Shown: piece after piece, positions 24,608 through 34,925 of the stretch
How positions within the stretch are numbered: position 1 is the stretch's first letter
Layout of the letters: each line of letters opens with the position of its first letter
NCBI GenBank assembly: GCA_017512555.1
Contig: JAFWFE010000069.1
Span: 1 to 43,645, forward strand
Length of the DNA stretch: 43,645 nt
Source: Solobacterium sp.
GTDB lineage: Bacteria > Bacillota_I > Bacilli_A > Erysipelotrichales > Erysipelotrichaceae
Reading direction: 5' to 3'
Made by a program: the position numbers and the translations under genes
The notes under the pieces: model-generated
Told to the model about the DNA's origin: nothing
The model's database searches: none
Seen by the model: the letters and a program-made list of their open reading frames with translations, nothing else

Positions 24608-27600
24608 CTAAAACAGGGACATCTGGTTGCTTTCATCGATTCCGTTCAGGCATCCCAGAACTTCCAGTTTCTTCAGTAAAGTCGCAGATAACTGTGTACG
24701 GCGGAGAATATCTTCCTTGGAGAGGAATTCCCCTTTCTTGCGTGCTTCTTCGATCGATCTGGCAACGTTGGCGCCGAGATTGTCGATGACCACAAACGGA
24801 GGAATCAGCGTATGTTCTTCACCCTCCACAACACAGAACTCGGTTGCCTTACTCTTATACAGGTCAACATTGCCGATCCGGTATCCACGGGCATACAGTT
24901 CTTCACAGACTTCCAGGGTATCCAGAAGTGCTCTCTCCTTGTTGGAAACCGGATTGGCGCTGTTTCTCTCTGCCATCCTGGTCTGGATATCCTGCATTCT
25001 TGCCCGTATCGGTTCCAGACCTTTGGTCATGGTTTCAATCTCATATGCGTCACAGCGCAGTGACAAGAACTGGATATAGAAGTTATGCGGTTCATAGACC
25101 TTGTACCAGGCAATTCTCACCGCCATGATCACGTACGCAACCGCATGCGCTTTCGGGAACATGTACTTGATCTTCTTACAGGAATCGATATACCAGTCCG
25201 GCACATCATGTTCACGCATGATCTTCTCATATTCCGGTGTAAGACCACGTCCTTTACGGACATCTTCCATGATCTTGAAGGAATGGATCGGTTCCAGTTT
25301 CTTATTCAGAAGATAGGTCATGATATCATCACGGCATCCGATGACTTCTTCCAGAGGATGCCCCTGCTGGACCAGTACCTGGGCATTCCCTGCCCATACA
25401 TCTGTACCATGGGTAAGACCAGACAAGATCACCAGTTCAGAGAAGATCTTCGGCCGGGTTTCCTCAAGAACCCGGCGGGTGATCCTGGTACCGAATTCCG
25501 GCAGGCCAAGAGCTCCGGTCTCTTTCTTGTATATGCGCGGATCAGCCTTAAGCGCCTGATCGCTGCTGAAAAGACTCAGTACTTCCGGATCGTTCATCGG
25601 AATGGTCAGCGGATCGGTCTTGGAGATATTCGTCAACAGACGCATGGCTGTCGGGTCGACATGACCGAGGATATCAAACTTCAGGACGTTATCGTGGATG
25701 TCGTGGAAGTCGTAGTGTGTTGTCTTCCATTCCGCGCTGGGGTCATTGGCGGGATATTGGACAGGAGTAAAGTCTTCTGCCTCAAAGTTGTTCGGGATGA
25801 CGATGATACCGCCGGGATGCTGGCCGGTCGTGCGTTTGACGTTCTGACAGCCGCTGGCGAGATATTCACGCATCGGTCTGCGCATATTCGTGATATTCAT
25901 CTTCTCGCAGTATCCTGACACATAACCAAAAGCGGTCTTCTCTGCCACGGTACCAATCGTTCCGGCCCGGAAGACATGGTCTTCCCCGAAGACTTCCTTG
26001 GTAAACGCATGAGCTCTGGCCTGGTATTCATTGGAGAAGTTCAGGTCAATATCCGGTACCTTATCCCCATGGAAACCCAGGAAGGTCTCAAAAGGAATAT
26101 TATGCCCGTTTCCTTTCATGACAGCACCGCAGTGAGGACAAACCTTATCCGGCAGGTCAAACCCGGATTTCACTTCCGGATCATCGATCCACTCGCTGTA
26201 ATGACATTCCGGACAGATATAATGCGGAGACAGCGGGTTGACTTCGGTAATTCCGGACATGGTTGCCACAAAGGAAGATCCTACGGAACCACGGGAACCG
26301 ACCACATAACCGTCTTCGTTGGACTTCTTGACCAACAAGTGTGAAATATAATAGTTGACATAGTATCCGGCCCCTATGATTGCGTCCAGTTCACGGTTAA
26401 GGCGGCTGGTCACCTGTTCCGGAATCTTTCCTTCAAATTCATATACACGTCTTGCTGTATCAAAACATACTTCTTTTAACAGACGGTCAGATCCTTCGAT
26501 ATGCGGAGGAAATGTACCATCCGGTACAGGACGGAATTCTTCCAGGCTCTCAAAGATCCTGCGGGGATTCTCGATGACGATCTGTTCCACCAGGTCTGAA
26601 TCATCCAGCCAGGCAAATTCATCCTTCATCTCCTGGGTAAGACGGATATGCTGGTCGGGATTCTTTGTCCGCATACGCAGATTTTCATCCCGGATATACA
26701 ACGGATGAGTCATCCCGCCTACGCCCTGGTTCATGATATAGACATCACGGAAGATCTTTTGTTCCGGTGTGCAGTAATGCGCGTCACTGTCCGCAACCAC
26801 AGGAATACCGAGTTCTTTCGCGGCGGTGATCAGCCGTTTCTGTACGGTCATGATCCGTTCCTTATTCGGCACACTGCCCAGCGCAATCATGTTTGTATAG
26901 CAGCTCAGAGGCTGTAATTCCACGTAATCGTACCAGGATAATGCCTTGTACAAGCGTTCATCATCCCCGTTGCAGGCCAACTCAAATACTTCGTTATTCT
27001 GGCAGGAGGTACCAATGTACAGGTTCTTACGTACGGCGTCCACAGCACTGCGCAGGACTCTTGGTTCCGCGGTAACTTCCGCGTCTTCCTTGGTCTTGTT
27101 TTTTCCCATGACCGCCAGAGTCTTGGTATTACTCATGGATACCAGACGGTAGAGATCCTTCAATCCCTGCAGATTCCGGGCAATCAGGACCGTATGACTG
27201 TGTCTGACCTTCTTGAACGCTTCTTCGTCCTGGATCTTGTACTGCAGGTCATGAAGTGTTCTGGCTCCGGCATTCTCCGCATCTCTCAGCAGCGCAAGGA
27301 AAACACCGGACAGTGCTTCCGCGTCATAGTCGGCACGGTGCGCCACCTCTTCATCGTAAGCAATGCGGTAATACCGGGAGATGTTTCCGAGACGATATGC
27401 GCGGCGTTCTTTCAGGATCGCTCTCGACATATCCAGTGTATCGATATAGGTATTGGTAAGTGGTTCCTGGCCGAGACGGCGGAACTCTTCATTCAGAAAG
27501 TGAATATCAAATTCAGCGTTATGCGCAACCAGAACCGCGTCACCCAGCCACGAACGGATCGTTTCGCTGACTTCCGCAAACGATCTGGCATCCTTTACCA

Positions 27601-28954
27601 TCTCGTTGGAGATATTCGTCTTTCTGGTGATATATCCGGGGATACTGACCGGTGGTTTCACAAACATCTGGATCCGGTCGACAACACTGCGGTTGCGGAT
27701 CTTTACAGCACCGAATTCAATCACATGATCGTAGTAACAGGATAACCCTGTCGTCTCCAGGTCAAACGCGATGTATTCCACACTGTCAAATGTCTGGTCT
27801 GTGGGATTTGTCACGATCCTCAGGTGTTCATCCGCCAGATTCACTTCACAGCCGAAACCAATCTTGAACTTCTGTTCCGGCTTCTTTTTCTTTAACTTGG
27901 ATGCCTGGTTGAATGCCTTGACAAACGACTGTACATCCGCATGGTCGGTGATGACGATTCCCTCATGACCTAAACCATGAACATAGCTGATAATACTCTC
28001 CGCGTCGCATACACCATCCATTTCACTCATATTGGTATGCATATGCAGTTCCACACGTTTTACGGGCGCCGGATCGGTGATCTTCTCCTTTTCTGCCTGA
28101 CGGATCTCTTCTGCCTCACAGACAAGATCTTTCGCAAAGTTATCAAAACTGATCGAGCCGAAGACCTGGATCCGGTCTCCGACCTTGATACTCTCGATCT
28201 CTTCCCGGCTGAAATTCCGTCCTTCAAAAATCTTCACAATGATTGCGTCTTCCCCGTCAAAAACAGAGATTGACTGGATCAGTCTGTGGGTATTCTTCAC
28301 CTCAAAGCCTTCTGACGCAAATACTTCACCGGTAAACTGGATTTCTCTGATCGCGTCAGTGACATCCTTCAAAGAGATGACCGCGTAATCATCATGTTTG
28401 ACTTTGTAATACTTCTTCTTTACGGGTTTTTCTTCGTTTTTCGGTTTCTCCGGCAGGATATCCAGGGTAATGACTTCTTCCGGCTTCTCCTGATGAATAC
28501 GCTTGTCACAGCGTGCCTGGAGGTGGTCCAGACCGATGGAACAGAGATATTCCTGTAACTCTTCCAGATAGACAGACGCGAATTCCGCCTCTTCCTCCTG
28601 GTCAAAGGAGAACGTCAGTGTATGTGCTTCCTCGTCATAGTTCATCGTGCCGCCGAACAGCGCAGAGATCTCTGGATGTCCTGACTTGAAGAATTCCAGA
28701 TAGTTGTATAAGTCGTTCTGTGAGATCTTCTCGCTTTCCGCGGAAATCTCCAGGAAGACACGGCAGTCTACAAGATGACTGAGTTTTTCCTTCAACAGGG
28801 AAAAATCCGCAAACGAAAGGATCCCCGGTGTATGCATACTGATACGCGCAAGATTCTTTTCACGGAAAAAACGTACGGAGCGGATCTCCGCGTTTTTCAG
28901 ATTTTCCGGATCACTGTATTCCGGAAGATTAACGATTTCCTTAAACGTGGTCAT
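24608..28954 (-). CDS. polC: DNA polymerase III alpha subunit, PolC type
   Basis: 1448 residues, the Gram-positive replicative polymerase. Order: N-terminal domains with an OB-fold region (~200-290); PHP domain beginning HMHTNMSEMDG near 303; inserted 3'-5' exonuclease with AFDLETTG near 396, HNAEFDIHFL and HRADYDAEAL; the rest of PHP; a zinc-finger-like CPECHYSEW..CPHCG; and the polymerase active site PDIDLNFS near 968. I start at ATG 28954. A TTG at 28960 is only 1 nt from the -10 box and cannot be in the transcript. No ribosome-binding site precedes the ATG. Located before rimP-nusA as in Bacillus. Confidence 0.97.
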   Translation of the reverse strand: MTTFKEIVNLPEYSDPENLKNAEIRSVRFFREKNLARISMHTPGILSFADFSLLKEKLSHLVDCRVFLEISAESEKISQNDLYNYLEFFKSGHPEISALFGGTMNYDEEAHTLTFSFDQEEEAEFASVYLEELQEYLCSIGLDHLQARCDKRIHQEKPEEVITLDILPEKPKNEEKPVKKKYYKVKHDDYAVISLKDVTDAIREIQFTGEVFASEGFEVKNTHRLIQSISVFDGEDAIIVKIFEGRNFSREEIESIKVGDRIQVFGSISFDNFAKDLVCEAEEIRQAEKEKITDPAPVKRVELHMHTNMSEMDGVCDAESIISYVHGLGHEGIVITDHADVQSFVKAFNQASKLKKKKPEQKFKIGFGCEVNLADEHLRIVTNPTDQTFDSVEYIAFDLETTGLSCYYDHVIEFGAVKIRNRSVVDRIQMFVKPPVSIPGYITRKTNISNEMVKDARSFAEVSETIRSWLGDAVLVAHNAEFDIHFLNEEFRRLGQEPLTNTYIDTLDMSRAILKERRAYRLGNISRYYRIAYDEEVAHRADYDAEALSGVFLALLRDAENAGARTLHDLQYKIQDEEAFKKVRHSHTVLIARNLQGLKDLYRLVSMSNTKTLAVMGKNKTKEDAEVTAEPRVLRSAVDAVRKNLYIGTSCQNNEVFELACNGDDERLYKALSWYDYVELQPLSCYTNMIALGSVPNKERIMTVQKRLITAAKELGIPVVADSDAHYCTPEQKIFRDVYIMNQGVGGMTHPLYIRDENLRMRTKNPDQHIRLTQEMKDEFAWLDDSDLVEQIVIENPRRIFESLEEFRPVPDGTFPPHIEGSDRLLKEVCFDTARRVYEFEGKIPEQVTSRLNRELDAIIGAGYYVNYYISHLLVKKSNEDGYVVGSRGSVGSSFVATMSGITEVNPLSPHYICPECHYSEWIDDPEVKSGFDLPDKVCPHCGAVMKGNGHNIPFETFLGFHGDKVPDIDLNFSNEYQARAHAFTKEVFGEDHVFRAGTIGTVAEKTAFGYVSGYCEKMNITNMRRPMREYLASGCQNVKRTTGQHPGGIIVIPNNFEAEDFTPVQYPANDPSAEWKTTHYDFHDIHDNVLKFDILGHVDPTAMRLLTNISKTDPLTIPMNDPEVLSLFSSDQALKADPRIYKKETGALGLPEFGTRITRRVLEETRPKIFSELVILSGLTHGTDVWAGNAQVLVQQGHPLEEVIGCRDDIMTYLLNKKLEPIHSFKIMEDVRKGRGLTPEYEKIMREHDVPDWYIDSCKKIKYMFPKAHAVAYVIMAVRIAWYKVYEPHNFYIQFLSLRCDAYEIETMTKGLEPIRARMQDIQTRMAERNSANPVSNKERALLDTLEVCEELYARGYRIGNVDLYKSKATEFCVVEGEEHTLIPPFVVIDNLGANVARSIEEARKKGEFLSKEDILRRTQLSATLLKKLEVLGCLNGIDESNQMSLF

Positions 28955-28961
28955 ATACAAG

Positions 28962-28970
28962 ACTATACCA
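28962..28970 (-). promoter_or_regulatory. Extended -10 promoter for polC, near-leaderless
   Basis: Minus-strand TGGTATAGT: the TGN extension plus TATAGT. No good -35 lies upstream, as is usual with extended -10 promoters. Only 7 nt separate the -10 from the polC ATG, so transcription should begin at or within a base of the start codon. Confidence 0.55.
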
Positions 28971-29020
28971 TAATAATTCTTTAATTCACGGTCTTGACTT
29001 TCACAAGATGTATGGTAACT

Positions 29021-29041
29021 GAAAACAGGGTTTCCCCTGTT
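29021..29041 (-). terminator. Terminator after the HerA-like gene
   Basis: AACAGGG / CCCTGTT with a GAAA tetraloop and a short UUUUC tail, 13 bp after the stop of the HerA-like ATPase gene. It separates the recG-rnc-HerA unit from polC. Confidence 0.75.
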
Positions 29042-29053
29042 CTCTGCTGTAGT

Positions 29054-30550
29054 TTACTTCAGAAAGTTCTTGAGGAACTTTCTGGCTTGACGGATACCAA
29101 TGTTGAGTACTTCGTTCTCGAGCTTGTTCTTGGCTTTCTTTGCCAGGATCTCTGCTTCACTCTTCTCGTTGGCTTTCTTGGCTGCTGCCTTGGCTTCTTC
29201 ACGGGCCCGGATTTCTTCCAGTTTTGCCTGTTTCTTCGCTTCTTCCGCAGCCAGGCGTGCATCTTCTTCCTGCTGCAGGATCTCATCGATTTCCTCATAG
29301 GCACTCATCGGGTCGAAGGTCTTTTCATACTTGCCGTAGATCGAGTCACTGCTGAAGGTATACTCTACCGCGTCAAAGTTGGCAATCTTCATGCTGGACT
29401 TCGGCGGCAGGATCTTGGTGACTTCAACGATAGATGGCGCACCCTTGGCATCCAGTGTAGATACCAGCGCTTTTCCGGTTTCCATGTTGGAGATCATTTC
29501 CGCAGTATTGAATTCCGGGTTCTCACGGAAGGAATCCGCCGCAAGCTTGGCAGCCTTGATCTCTGCCGGTGTATAGGCACGCAGAGAGTGCTGGATACGG
29601 TTGCTTAACTGTCCGAGAACTTCACCGGGGATATCCGTAGGTGTCTGGGTGATGAAGAAGACGCCGACACCCTTGGAACGGATCAGTTTCACGGTCTGTT
29701 CGATCTTTTCCAGTAGCTGGCGCGGAGCCTTGTTAAACAGGAGATGCGCTTCATCAAAGAAGAAGACGATTTTCGGTTTCTCCAGATCACCGACTTCCGG
29801 CAGTTTCTGGTACAGTTCATTTAACATCCAGAACAGGAACGTGGAATATAACAGAGGATGGGAGAAAAGCTCTTCACACTCAATCATGTTCATGACGCCT
29901 AAACCGCCTTCTGTAGCGATCCAGTCTTCAATATTCAACGCCGGCATACCGAAGAATAATTCTCCGCCTTCATGTTCCAGTTCCAGCAGACGGCGCTGTA
30001 TCGCGCCTACACTCTGCTTGGACACATTGCCGTACTTGATCGTGTAATCTTTGGAGTGTTCACCAACATAACCCAGCATTGCCTGCAGGTCTTTCAGGTC
30101 GATGATATCCAGTTCCATATCTCTGGCCACACGGAAGACAATGTTCAGAACACCCTGCTGGGCATCGGTCAGATCCAGCATACGGCTGACCAGCATCGGT
30201 CCCATTTCCTGCATCATCGCTCTTACAGGATGACCTTTCTTCTGGTATACATCAAAGAAATGCACCGGGAATTTCCGGCAGTCATAGTCTTCGATCCCCA
30301 TGGATTTCAGACGTCCGTCGATTCCCTCTCTGTCTCCGGGAACGATCATGCCGGTCAGATCCCCTTTAACGTCCGCAATCACGGTAGGAACTCCCAGTTC
30401 ACAGAGTGATTCCGCAATCACCTTCAGAGTTACTGTCTTACCGGTACCGCTGGCTCCGGCAATCAGTCCGTGTCTGTTCATCTGTGACGGAAGCAGGTAG
30501 ATTTCTTTTTCACCGGCCTTGCCGATCAGGATCTGATTATCTTTTAACAT
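29054..30550 (-). CDS. HerA-like ATPase, DUF853 (YjgR) family
   Basis: 498 residues from the ATG at 30550, 7 nt after GAGG; an ATG two codons upstream is too close to it. Walker A GASGTGKT at 32-39 and Walker B VFFFDEAHLLF match the HerA/FtsK superfamily. The DUF853 pattern continues with FFITQTPTDIPGEVLGQLSNRIQHSLRAYTP. The last ~100 residues are a charged Lys/Glu/Ala coiled coil. Family members are cytosolic ATPases of unclear role, possibly DNA or RNA translocation. Third gene after recG and rnc, suggesting nucleic-acid work. Confidence 0.88.
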   Translation of the reverse strand: MLKDNQILIGKAGEKEIYLLPSQMNRHGLIAGASGTGKTVTLKVIAESLCELGVPTVIADVKGDLTGMIVPGDREGIDGRLKSMGIEDYDCRKFPVHFFDVYQKKGHPVRAMMQEMGPMLVSRMLDLTDAQQGVLNIVFRVARDMELDIIDLKDLQAMLGYVGEHSKDYTIKYGNVSKQSVGAIQRRLLELEHEGGELFFGMPALNIEDWIATEGGLGVMNMIECEELFSHPLLYSTFLFWMLNELYQKLPEVGDLEKPKIVFFFDEAHLLFNKAPRQLLEKIEQTVKLIRSKGVGVFFITQTPTDIPGEVLGQLSNRIQHSLRAYTPAEIKAAKLAADSFRENPEFNTAEMISNMETGKALVSTLDAKGAPSIVEVTKILPPKSSMKIANFDAVEYTFSSDSIYGKYEKTFDPMSAYEEIDEILQQEEDARLAAEEAKKQAKLEEIRAREEAKAAAKKANEKSEAEILAKKAKNKLENEVLNIGIRQARKFLKNFLK

Positions 30551-30564
30551 ACGCATTCCTCTTT

Positions 30565-31248
30565 CTATTTCACCATCTTGGAGAAAGCATCCTTGGCCGC
30601 ATTCTGTTCCGCTTGTTTCTTGCTGGAACCTGTACCTCTGCCAAGAATCAGTCCGTCCACAACCACATTCATCTCAAACGTAGGCGCATTGGACGGTCCG
30701 CTTTCTTTAATTAAAACATACTTTACGGTCTTACGGTCATCTGCCTGTACATATTCCTGCAGTTTTGTCTTGTAATCATGGATGATATCCAGTTCCCTGG
30801 GGTGTTTCAGATGCGGTGCCAGGACTTCGTTCAGGATATTATCCACAGCAGACATCCCCTGATCCAGATATAAGGCACCCAGGAACGCCTCAAACATATC
30901 CGCAAGGATCGCGTCCTTATCCCTTCCCCCGGTTTTTTCTTCCCCGGTTCCCAGCAGTAAGAACTGTCCAAGATCCAGTTCGCGGGCATATCCGGCTAGT
31001 GCTTTCTCACAGACCAGATTCGCTCTGAGTTTTGTCATCTCTCCTTCGCTTAATTCCGGTTCCAAGGGATATATCCGGTTGCTTGACCACAGCTGAAGAA
31101 CCGCGTCTCCCATGAATTCCAGACGTTCGTTGTGCTTCAGATAGCGGTGTTCATTCACATAGGAAGAATGCGTAAAAGCTTCCTGAAGCAGTTTTTCATC
31201 CTTGATTCTGATTCCTCTTTTTTTCAGCCATTCACCGATCTTCACCAT
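30565..31248 (-). CDS. rnc: Ribonuclease III
   Basis: 227 residues. It cleaves double-stranded RNA, including rRNA precursors. The signature ERLEFMGDAVL (41-51) carries the metal-binding acidic residues, and the second acidic cluster is in DMFEAFLGALYLD. A C-terminal double-stranded-RNA-binding domain spans ~155-227, ending SSKKQAEQNAAKDAF. It starts 7 bp after recG and precedes the HerA-like gene by 14 bp. Confidence 0.96.
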   Translation of the reverse strand: MVKIGEWLKKRGIRIKDEKLLQEAFTHSSYVNEHRYLKHNERLEFMGDAVLQLWSSNRIYPLEPELSEGEMTKLRANLVCEKALAGYARELDLGQFLLLGTGEEKTGGRDKDAILADMFEAFLGALYLDQGMSAVDNILNEVLAPHLKHPRELDIIHDYKTKLQEYVQADDRKTVKYVLIKESGPSNAPTFEMNVVVDGLILGRGTGSSKKQAEQNAAKDAFSKMVK

Positions 31249-31255
31249 GATTCAC

Positions 31256-33274
31256 CTAATCTATAATGACAAAATTACGTTCATTACGCCTTTCCACATC
31301 CTGCAGGATTGCCTGATACGCAGGATCATTTCTATTATTGTATATCATTTCCGCATCTTTACGGGCAGTATTCAATATATTCGTGTCCTCAATGATATTT
31401 CCGAGGATGAAATCCGGCAGTCCGCTCTGTCTGGTACCCAGAATATCTCCGGGACCGCGCAGACGCAGATCCTCATAGGAGATCTCAAAGCCGTTGCTTG
31501 TCTTCACCAGTACTTCCAGACGTGCCAGGGTATCCGCGTCATTTGACGATGTCAGTAACCAGCATTGTCCCTGGGTACTGCCACGCTGGATCCTGCCCCG
31601 GAGCTGATGTAACTGGGATAAACCGAACCTATCTGCGTCGTAAACGATCATTCCGGTCGCGTTTACAACGTTCATCCCTACTTCTACAACCGTAGTAGAT
31701 ACTAATACCTGGATTTCATTCCGGTAAAACATCTCCATGATGCTTTGTTTCTCTTCGCTGGACATCCTTCCGTGCAGGACACCGACATTGGCGGTTCCCG
31801 CAAACAACTTTGACAGCGTCTTCGCGGTTTCTTCGACATCTCTGGCCGGATAATCATCGCTTTGTTCGACAGCTGCGCAGATCACATACAACTGGTTGCC
31901 TCGTTCCAGGACGGTCTTGACATCCGGAAGCACGGAACGGAAGCTGTTTTCCCGGATCAGGGTGGTGATCACCGGCTTGCGTCCTGCCGGCATCGTTTCA
32001 ATCGTGCTGATATCCATATCCCCGTACAAGGTTGATGCAAGCGTGCGGGGAATCGGTGTCGCGCTCATCAGCAGGAAGTCGGTCTGCTGACCTTTTTCCC
32101 GCAGTGTTCGGCGTTGTTCCACACCGAAACGCTGTTGTTCATCCGCAATCACCAGACCCGCATTCGCAAAGATGACGTTCTCCTGAAGGATACTGTGCGT
32201 ACCGATCAGGATATCCACCAGGCCTTCCGATACTGCCTGGATGATTTCTTTTTTCCGGGCTGCCTTCTCTCCGGAATACAAGAGTTCCACCCGTATTCCC
32301 AACGGTCCCAGGAGTTCGCGGATCGTCTCAAAGTGCTGCTGGGCGAGGATCTCCGTCGGGGCCAGGAGTGCTCCCTGGTATCCTGCGGTTACTGCCGCGT
32401 ACAGGGCGACAGCCGCTACGATCGTCTTCCCGCAGCCGACATCTCCCTGCACAAGTCTATACATCACCTTCTCGCTTTCCATATCGTTGAGAATATCGGT
32501 GACAGCCTTCATCTGGTCCGGGGTCAGTTCGAAATGGAGATGATCGATAAAGGAATTGATCCGGGCATAGTCCAGGACTTTGCGTTTCTTTTTCACCTGG
32601 GAAGATACCTGGTTCTTGATCATCTGCACAGCCAGGAAAAAACGCAGGAATTCTTCGTATTTCAGCGTTCTGTATGCCTGGGTGACCTGATACTCATCTT
32701 CCGGAAAATGAATCCATTTCAAGGCTGTAACGCGCTTCTGGAGGCGGTATGCCTGACGAAGGTCCTCCGGGATCAGATCAGAGATCTCTCCTGCCATTCC
32801 CTCCAGGGTATGACGTATACACTCGCTGATCGTTCTCTGGGTAATTCCCTCTTTGGCAGAATATACCGGGGTGATCAGAGGAAGCTGGTCCAGAGGCTTG
32901 TTCTTGTAGGAGACAGCGGTGATCTTGTGCTTGCCGTTATAGACTCCGGAGATCGTGATGACCTCATTCAATCTGAGTTGTTTCGCCCAGGGACGATTAA
33001 AGATCGTCACCTGAAAGATCTCCCCGTCAGCCATTACTTCAAACTTCGCCACCGTACGATTTCTGCCGTACCGCCAGCTTTTCACTGCCGAAACAACTTC
33101 ACCCTCAAAGGTGATCTTATCTCCCTCTCTCCAGGTACTGATCCCGGATGTTTTCAGGATCTCATAGCGAAAAGGATAATACGTCAACAATTCTTCTCCG
33201 CTATGGATACCGAGTTCCTGCATCTGTACTACCCGGTTCTTTGTCAGTTTCAGACGTTTATCCGTCAGTTCCAT
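31256..33274 (-). CDS. recG: ATP-dependent DNA helicase RecG
   Basis: 672 residues, usual RecG length. The N-terminal wedge (OB) domain recognises forked DNA, and Walker A is GDVGCGKT at 277-284. Motif II reads DEQQRFGV at 379-386 where most RecG proteins have DEQH. SATPIPRTLA and QLRGRIQRG (helicase motifs III and VI) and the C-terminal GPGDILGTRQSG are all present. It remodels stalled forks and Holliday junctions. AGAGG precedes the ATG. A terminator lies directly upstream with no clear promoter between, so expression may come by read-through or from inside fakA. Confidence 0.96.
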   Translation of the reverse strand: MELTDKRLKLTKNRVVQMQELGIHSGEELLTYYPFRYEILKTSGISTWREGDKITFEGEVVSAVKSWRYGRNRTVAKFEVMADGEIFQVTIFNRPWAKQLRLNEVITISGVYNGKHKITAVSYKNKPLDQLPLITPVYSAKEGITQRTISECIRHTLEGMAGEISDLIPEDLRQAYRLQKRVTALKWIHFPEDEYQVTQAYRTLKYEEFLRFFLAVQMIKNQVSSQVKKKRKVLDYARINSFIDHLHFELTPDQMKAVTDILNDMESEKVMYRLVQGDVGCGKTIVAAVALYAAVTAGYQGALLAPTEILAQQHFETIRELLGPLGIRVELLYSGEKAARKKEIIQAVSEGLVDILIGTHSILQENVIFANAGLVIADEQQRFGVEQRRTLREKGQQTDFLLMSATPIPRTLASTLYGDMDISTIETMPAGRKPVITTLIRENSFRSVLPDVKTVLERGNQLYVICAAVEQSDDYPARDVEETAKTLSKLFAGTANVGVLHGRMSSEEKQSIMEMFYRNEIQVLVSTTVVEVGMNVVNATGMIVYDADRFGLSQLHQLRGRIQRGSTQGQCWLLTSSNDADTLARLEVLVKTSNGFEISYEDLRLRGPGDILGTRQSGLPDFILGNIIEDTNILNTARKDAEMIYNNRNDPAYQAILQDVERRNERNFVIID

Positions 33275-33293
33275 ACAACCTCTGTCATTTACA

Positions 33294-33314
33294 GAAAAAC
33301 GGGTTTCCCCGTTT
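33294..33314 (-). terminator. Terminator after fakA
   Basis: AAAACGGG / CCCGTTTT with a GAAA tetraloop and a U run; the first arm includes the fakA stop codon. It resembles the terminator at 29021-29041 (same GGGGAAACCC core). It separates yloU-fakA from recG. Confidence 0.8.
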
Positions 33315-34918
33315 TATTCCACACCGATCATGAAGCAGTATACCGGCTGTTCTCCGTTCTGTACATCAACATCCACGTCGTAGTGTTCATCAATGTACTG
33401 CTGAACAGCTTCACACTCTTCATCTGAGGCATCACTTCCCTGGAACAGGGTAATGATCTCACTCTCATCGTCACACATCTCATCGATCAGCCTGCACGCA
33501 GCCTGTACCTTATCTGTATCCGTGAGAACGATATCTTTTTCCAGCAGACCCATATAATCACCGTTGTGGATCTCTCTGCCCTCAACGACAGTATCTCTTA
33601 CCGCGTAGGTGATCTGTCCGGTCTTGATCCGTCCGACGGCTTCTTCCATCTCCTGTTTGTTGGTATCTGTGTCGTTGTCCGGATTAAACGCGATACAGGC
33701 ATTCAGACCCTGAGGAATACTCTTGGTCGGAAGTACAATGATATCCTTATCTTCTGTCACATGGGCAGCCTGCTGGGCAGCCATGATGATATTGGAGTTA
33801 TTCGGAAGGATGAAGATATGTCTGGCATTGATCCGGCGGATGGCGCTGACAAAATCTTCCGTGGAAGGATTCATCGTCTGTCCTCCGGATACGACGACAT
33901 CCGCGCGGTAATCCGTAAACAGTTTCACCAGTCCCTTGCCTGCCGCTACGGTAATAATACCGAATTCTTTCTGGGGTTCTTCGGGTTTAACTACCGTATC
34001 AATAATTGAAGGCTGTAATTCTTCGTTGAGGTTATCGACCTGGATCCTCTTGAATTCACCATATCTCTGCCCGAGATTCAGTACTTCACCAGGAGATACC
34101 GTATTCAGACGAACCCTCACCTGGTCGTTGTCCAGGATCACGGTAATGGATTCACCTAATCTGCCCAGGGAATTACGGAACTTCTCTTCCTTGAACATGT
34201 TTACTCCCTGTTCACTGAGATCCAGGATGAATTCTGTACGGTAACCGGATGCCTTGACAGGTGCTTCTGCCACAGTACCGGCAGAACTCTCGGTAATCGG
34301 ATTCCCCTCCAGATATGCCCGGAAACCCTCCAGGATGGATAACAGACCGCTTCCTCCGGAGTCAACGACTCTGGCTTCCTTCAGGATCGGCAGTAATTCC
34401 GGTGTACGGTTCAGGGACGCCTTAGCCTCCGTACATAATACTTCCATATATTCATTGACCGAGATTTCCGGGTTCTGTTCCAGATACGCATTCGCGTTAT
34501 CCGAAGATTCACGGATCACGGTCAGGATCGTTCCTTCCACCGGACGCATAACTGCCTTATACGCACGCTTGGAACCATTTAACAATGCCGCATTAAATGC
34601 CTGTACATCCAGTTCTTCCTGATCCCCTACCGATTGCTGGAAACCACGGAAAATCTGGGAAAGAATCACACCGCTGTTACCCCTGGCCCCCATCAGAAGA
34701 CCGCGTGACAGTGTCTTGGCAATCACCGAGAGACTCTCACTGCCGGATTTGTTGACTTCACTGATCCCGTTATTGAATGTCAGAGACATGTTTGTGCCGG
34801 TATCCCCGTCAGGTACCGGGAAGACATTCAGTGAGTCTACTTCCTTCTTTCTGTTGTTCAGGTTGTTACAGCCGCTGATCAACATCTGTTTGAATATCGC
34901 GCCGTTAATCTTATCCAT
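33314..34918 (-). CDS. fakA: Fatty acid kinase catalytic subunit FakA (DhaK/DAK2, YloV family)
   Basis: 534 residues from the ATG at 34918. The DAK2-type ATP-binding domain has FPVPDGDTGTNMSLT (D37-N43) and ARGNSGVILSQI, followed by a middle domain and a DegV-like C-terminus typical of YloV/FakA. With a FakB partner (none here) it phosphorylates fatty acids to acyl-phosphate for membrane lipid synthesis. It lies 7 bp after the Asp23-family yloU gene, a conserved pairing in Bacillota. Confidence 0.93.
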   Translation of the reverse strand: MDKINGAIFKQMLISGCNNLNNRKKEVDSLNVFPVPDGDTGTNMSLTFNNGISEVNKSGSESLSVIAKTLSRGLLMGARGNSGVILSQIFRGFQQSVGDQEELDVQAFNAALLNGSKRAYKAVMRPVEGTILTVIRESSDNANAYLEQNPEISVNEYMEVLCTEAKASLNRTPELLPILKEARVVDSGGSGLLSILEGFRAYLEGNPITESSAGTVAEAPVKASGYRTEFILDLSEQGVNMFKEEKFRNSLGRLGESITVILDNDQVRVRLNTVSPGEVLNLGQRYGEFKRIQVDNLNEELQPSIIDTVVKPEEPQKEFGIITVAAGKGLVKLFTDYRADVVVSGGQTMNPSTEDFVSAIRRINARHIFILPNNSNIIMAAQQAAHVTEDKDIIVLPTKSIPQGLNACIAFNPDNDTDTNKQEMEEAVGRIKTGQITYAVRDTVVEGREIHNGDYMGLLEKDIVLTDTDKVQAACRLIDEMCDDESEIITLFQGSDASDEECEAVQQYIDEHYDVDVDVQNGEQPVYCFMIGVE

Positions 34919-34925
34919 ACGATAC

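Noticed and set aside
29021..33314. Shared GGGGAAACCC core of two terminators as a dispersed repeat
   Set aside because: Only two copies with different outer stems; a GAAA-looped GC stem is a common terminator form.
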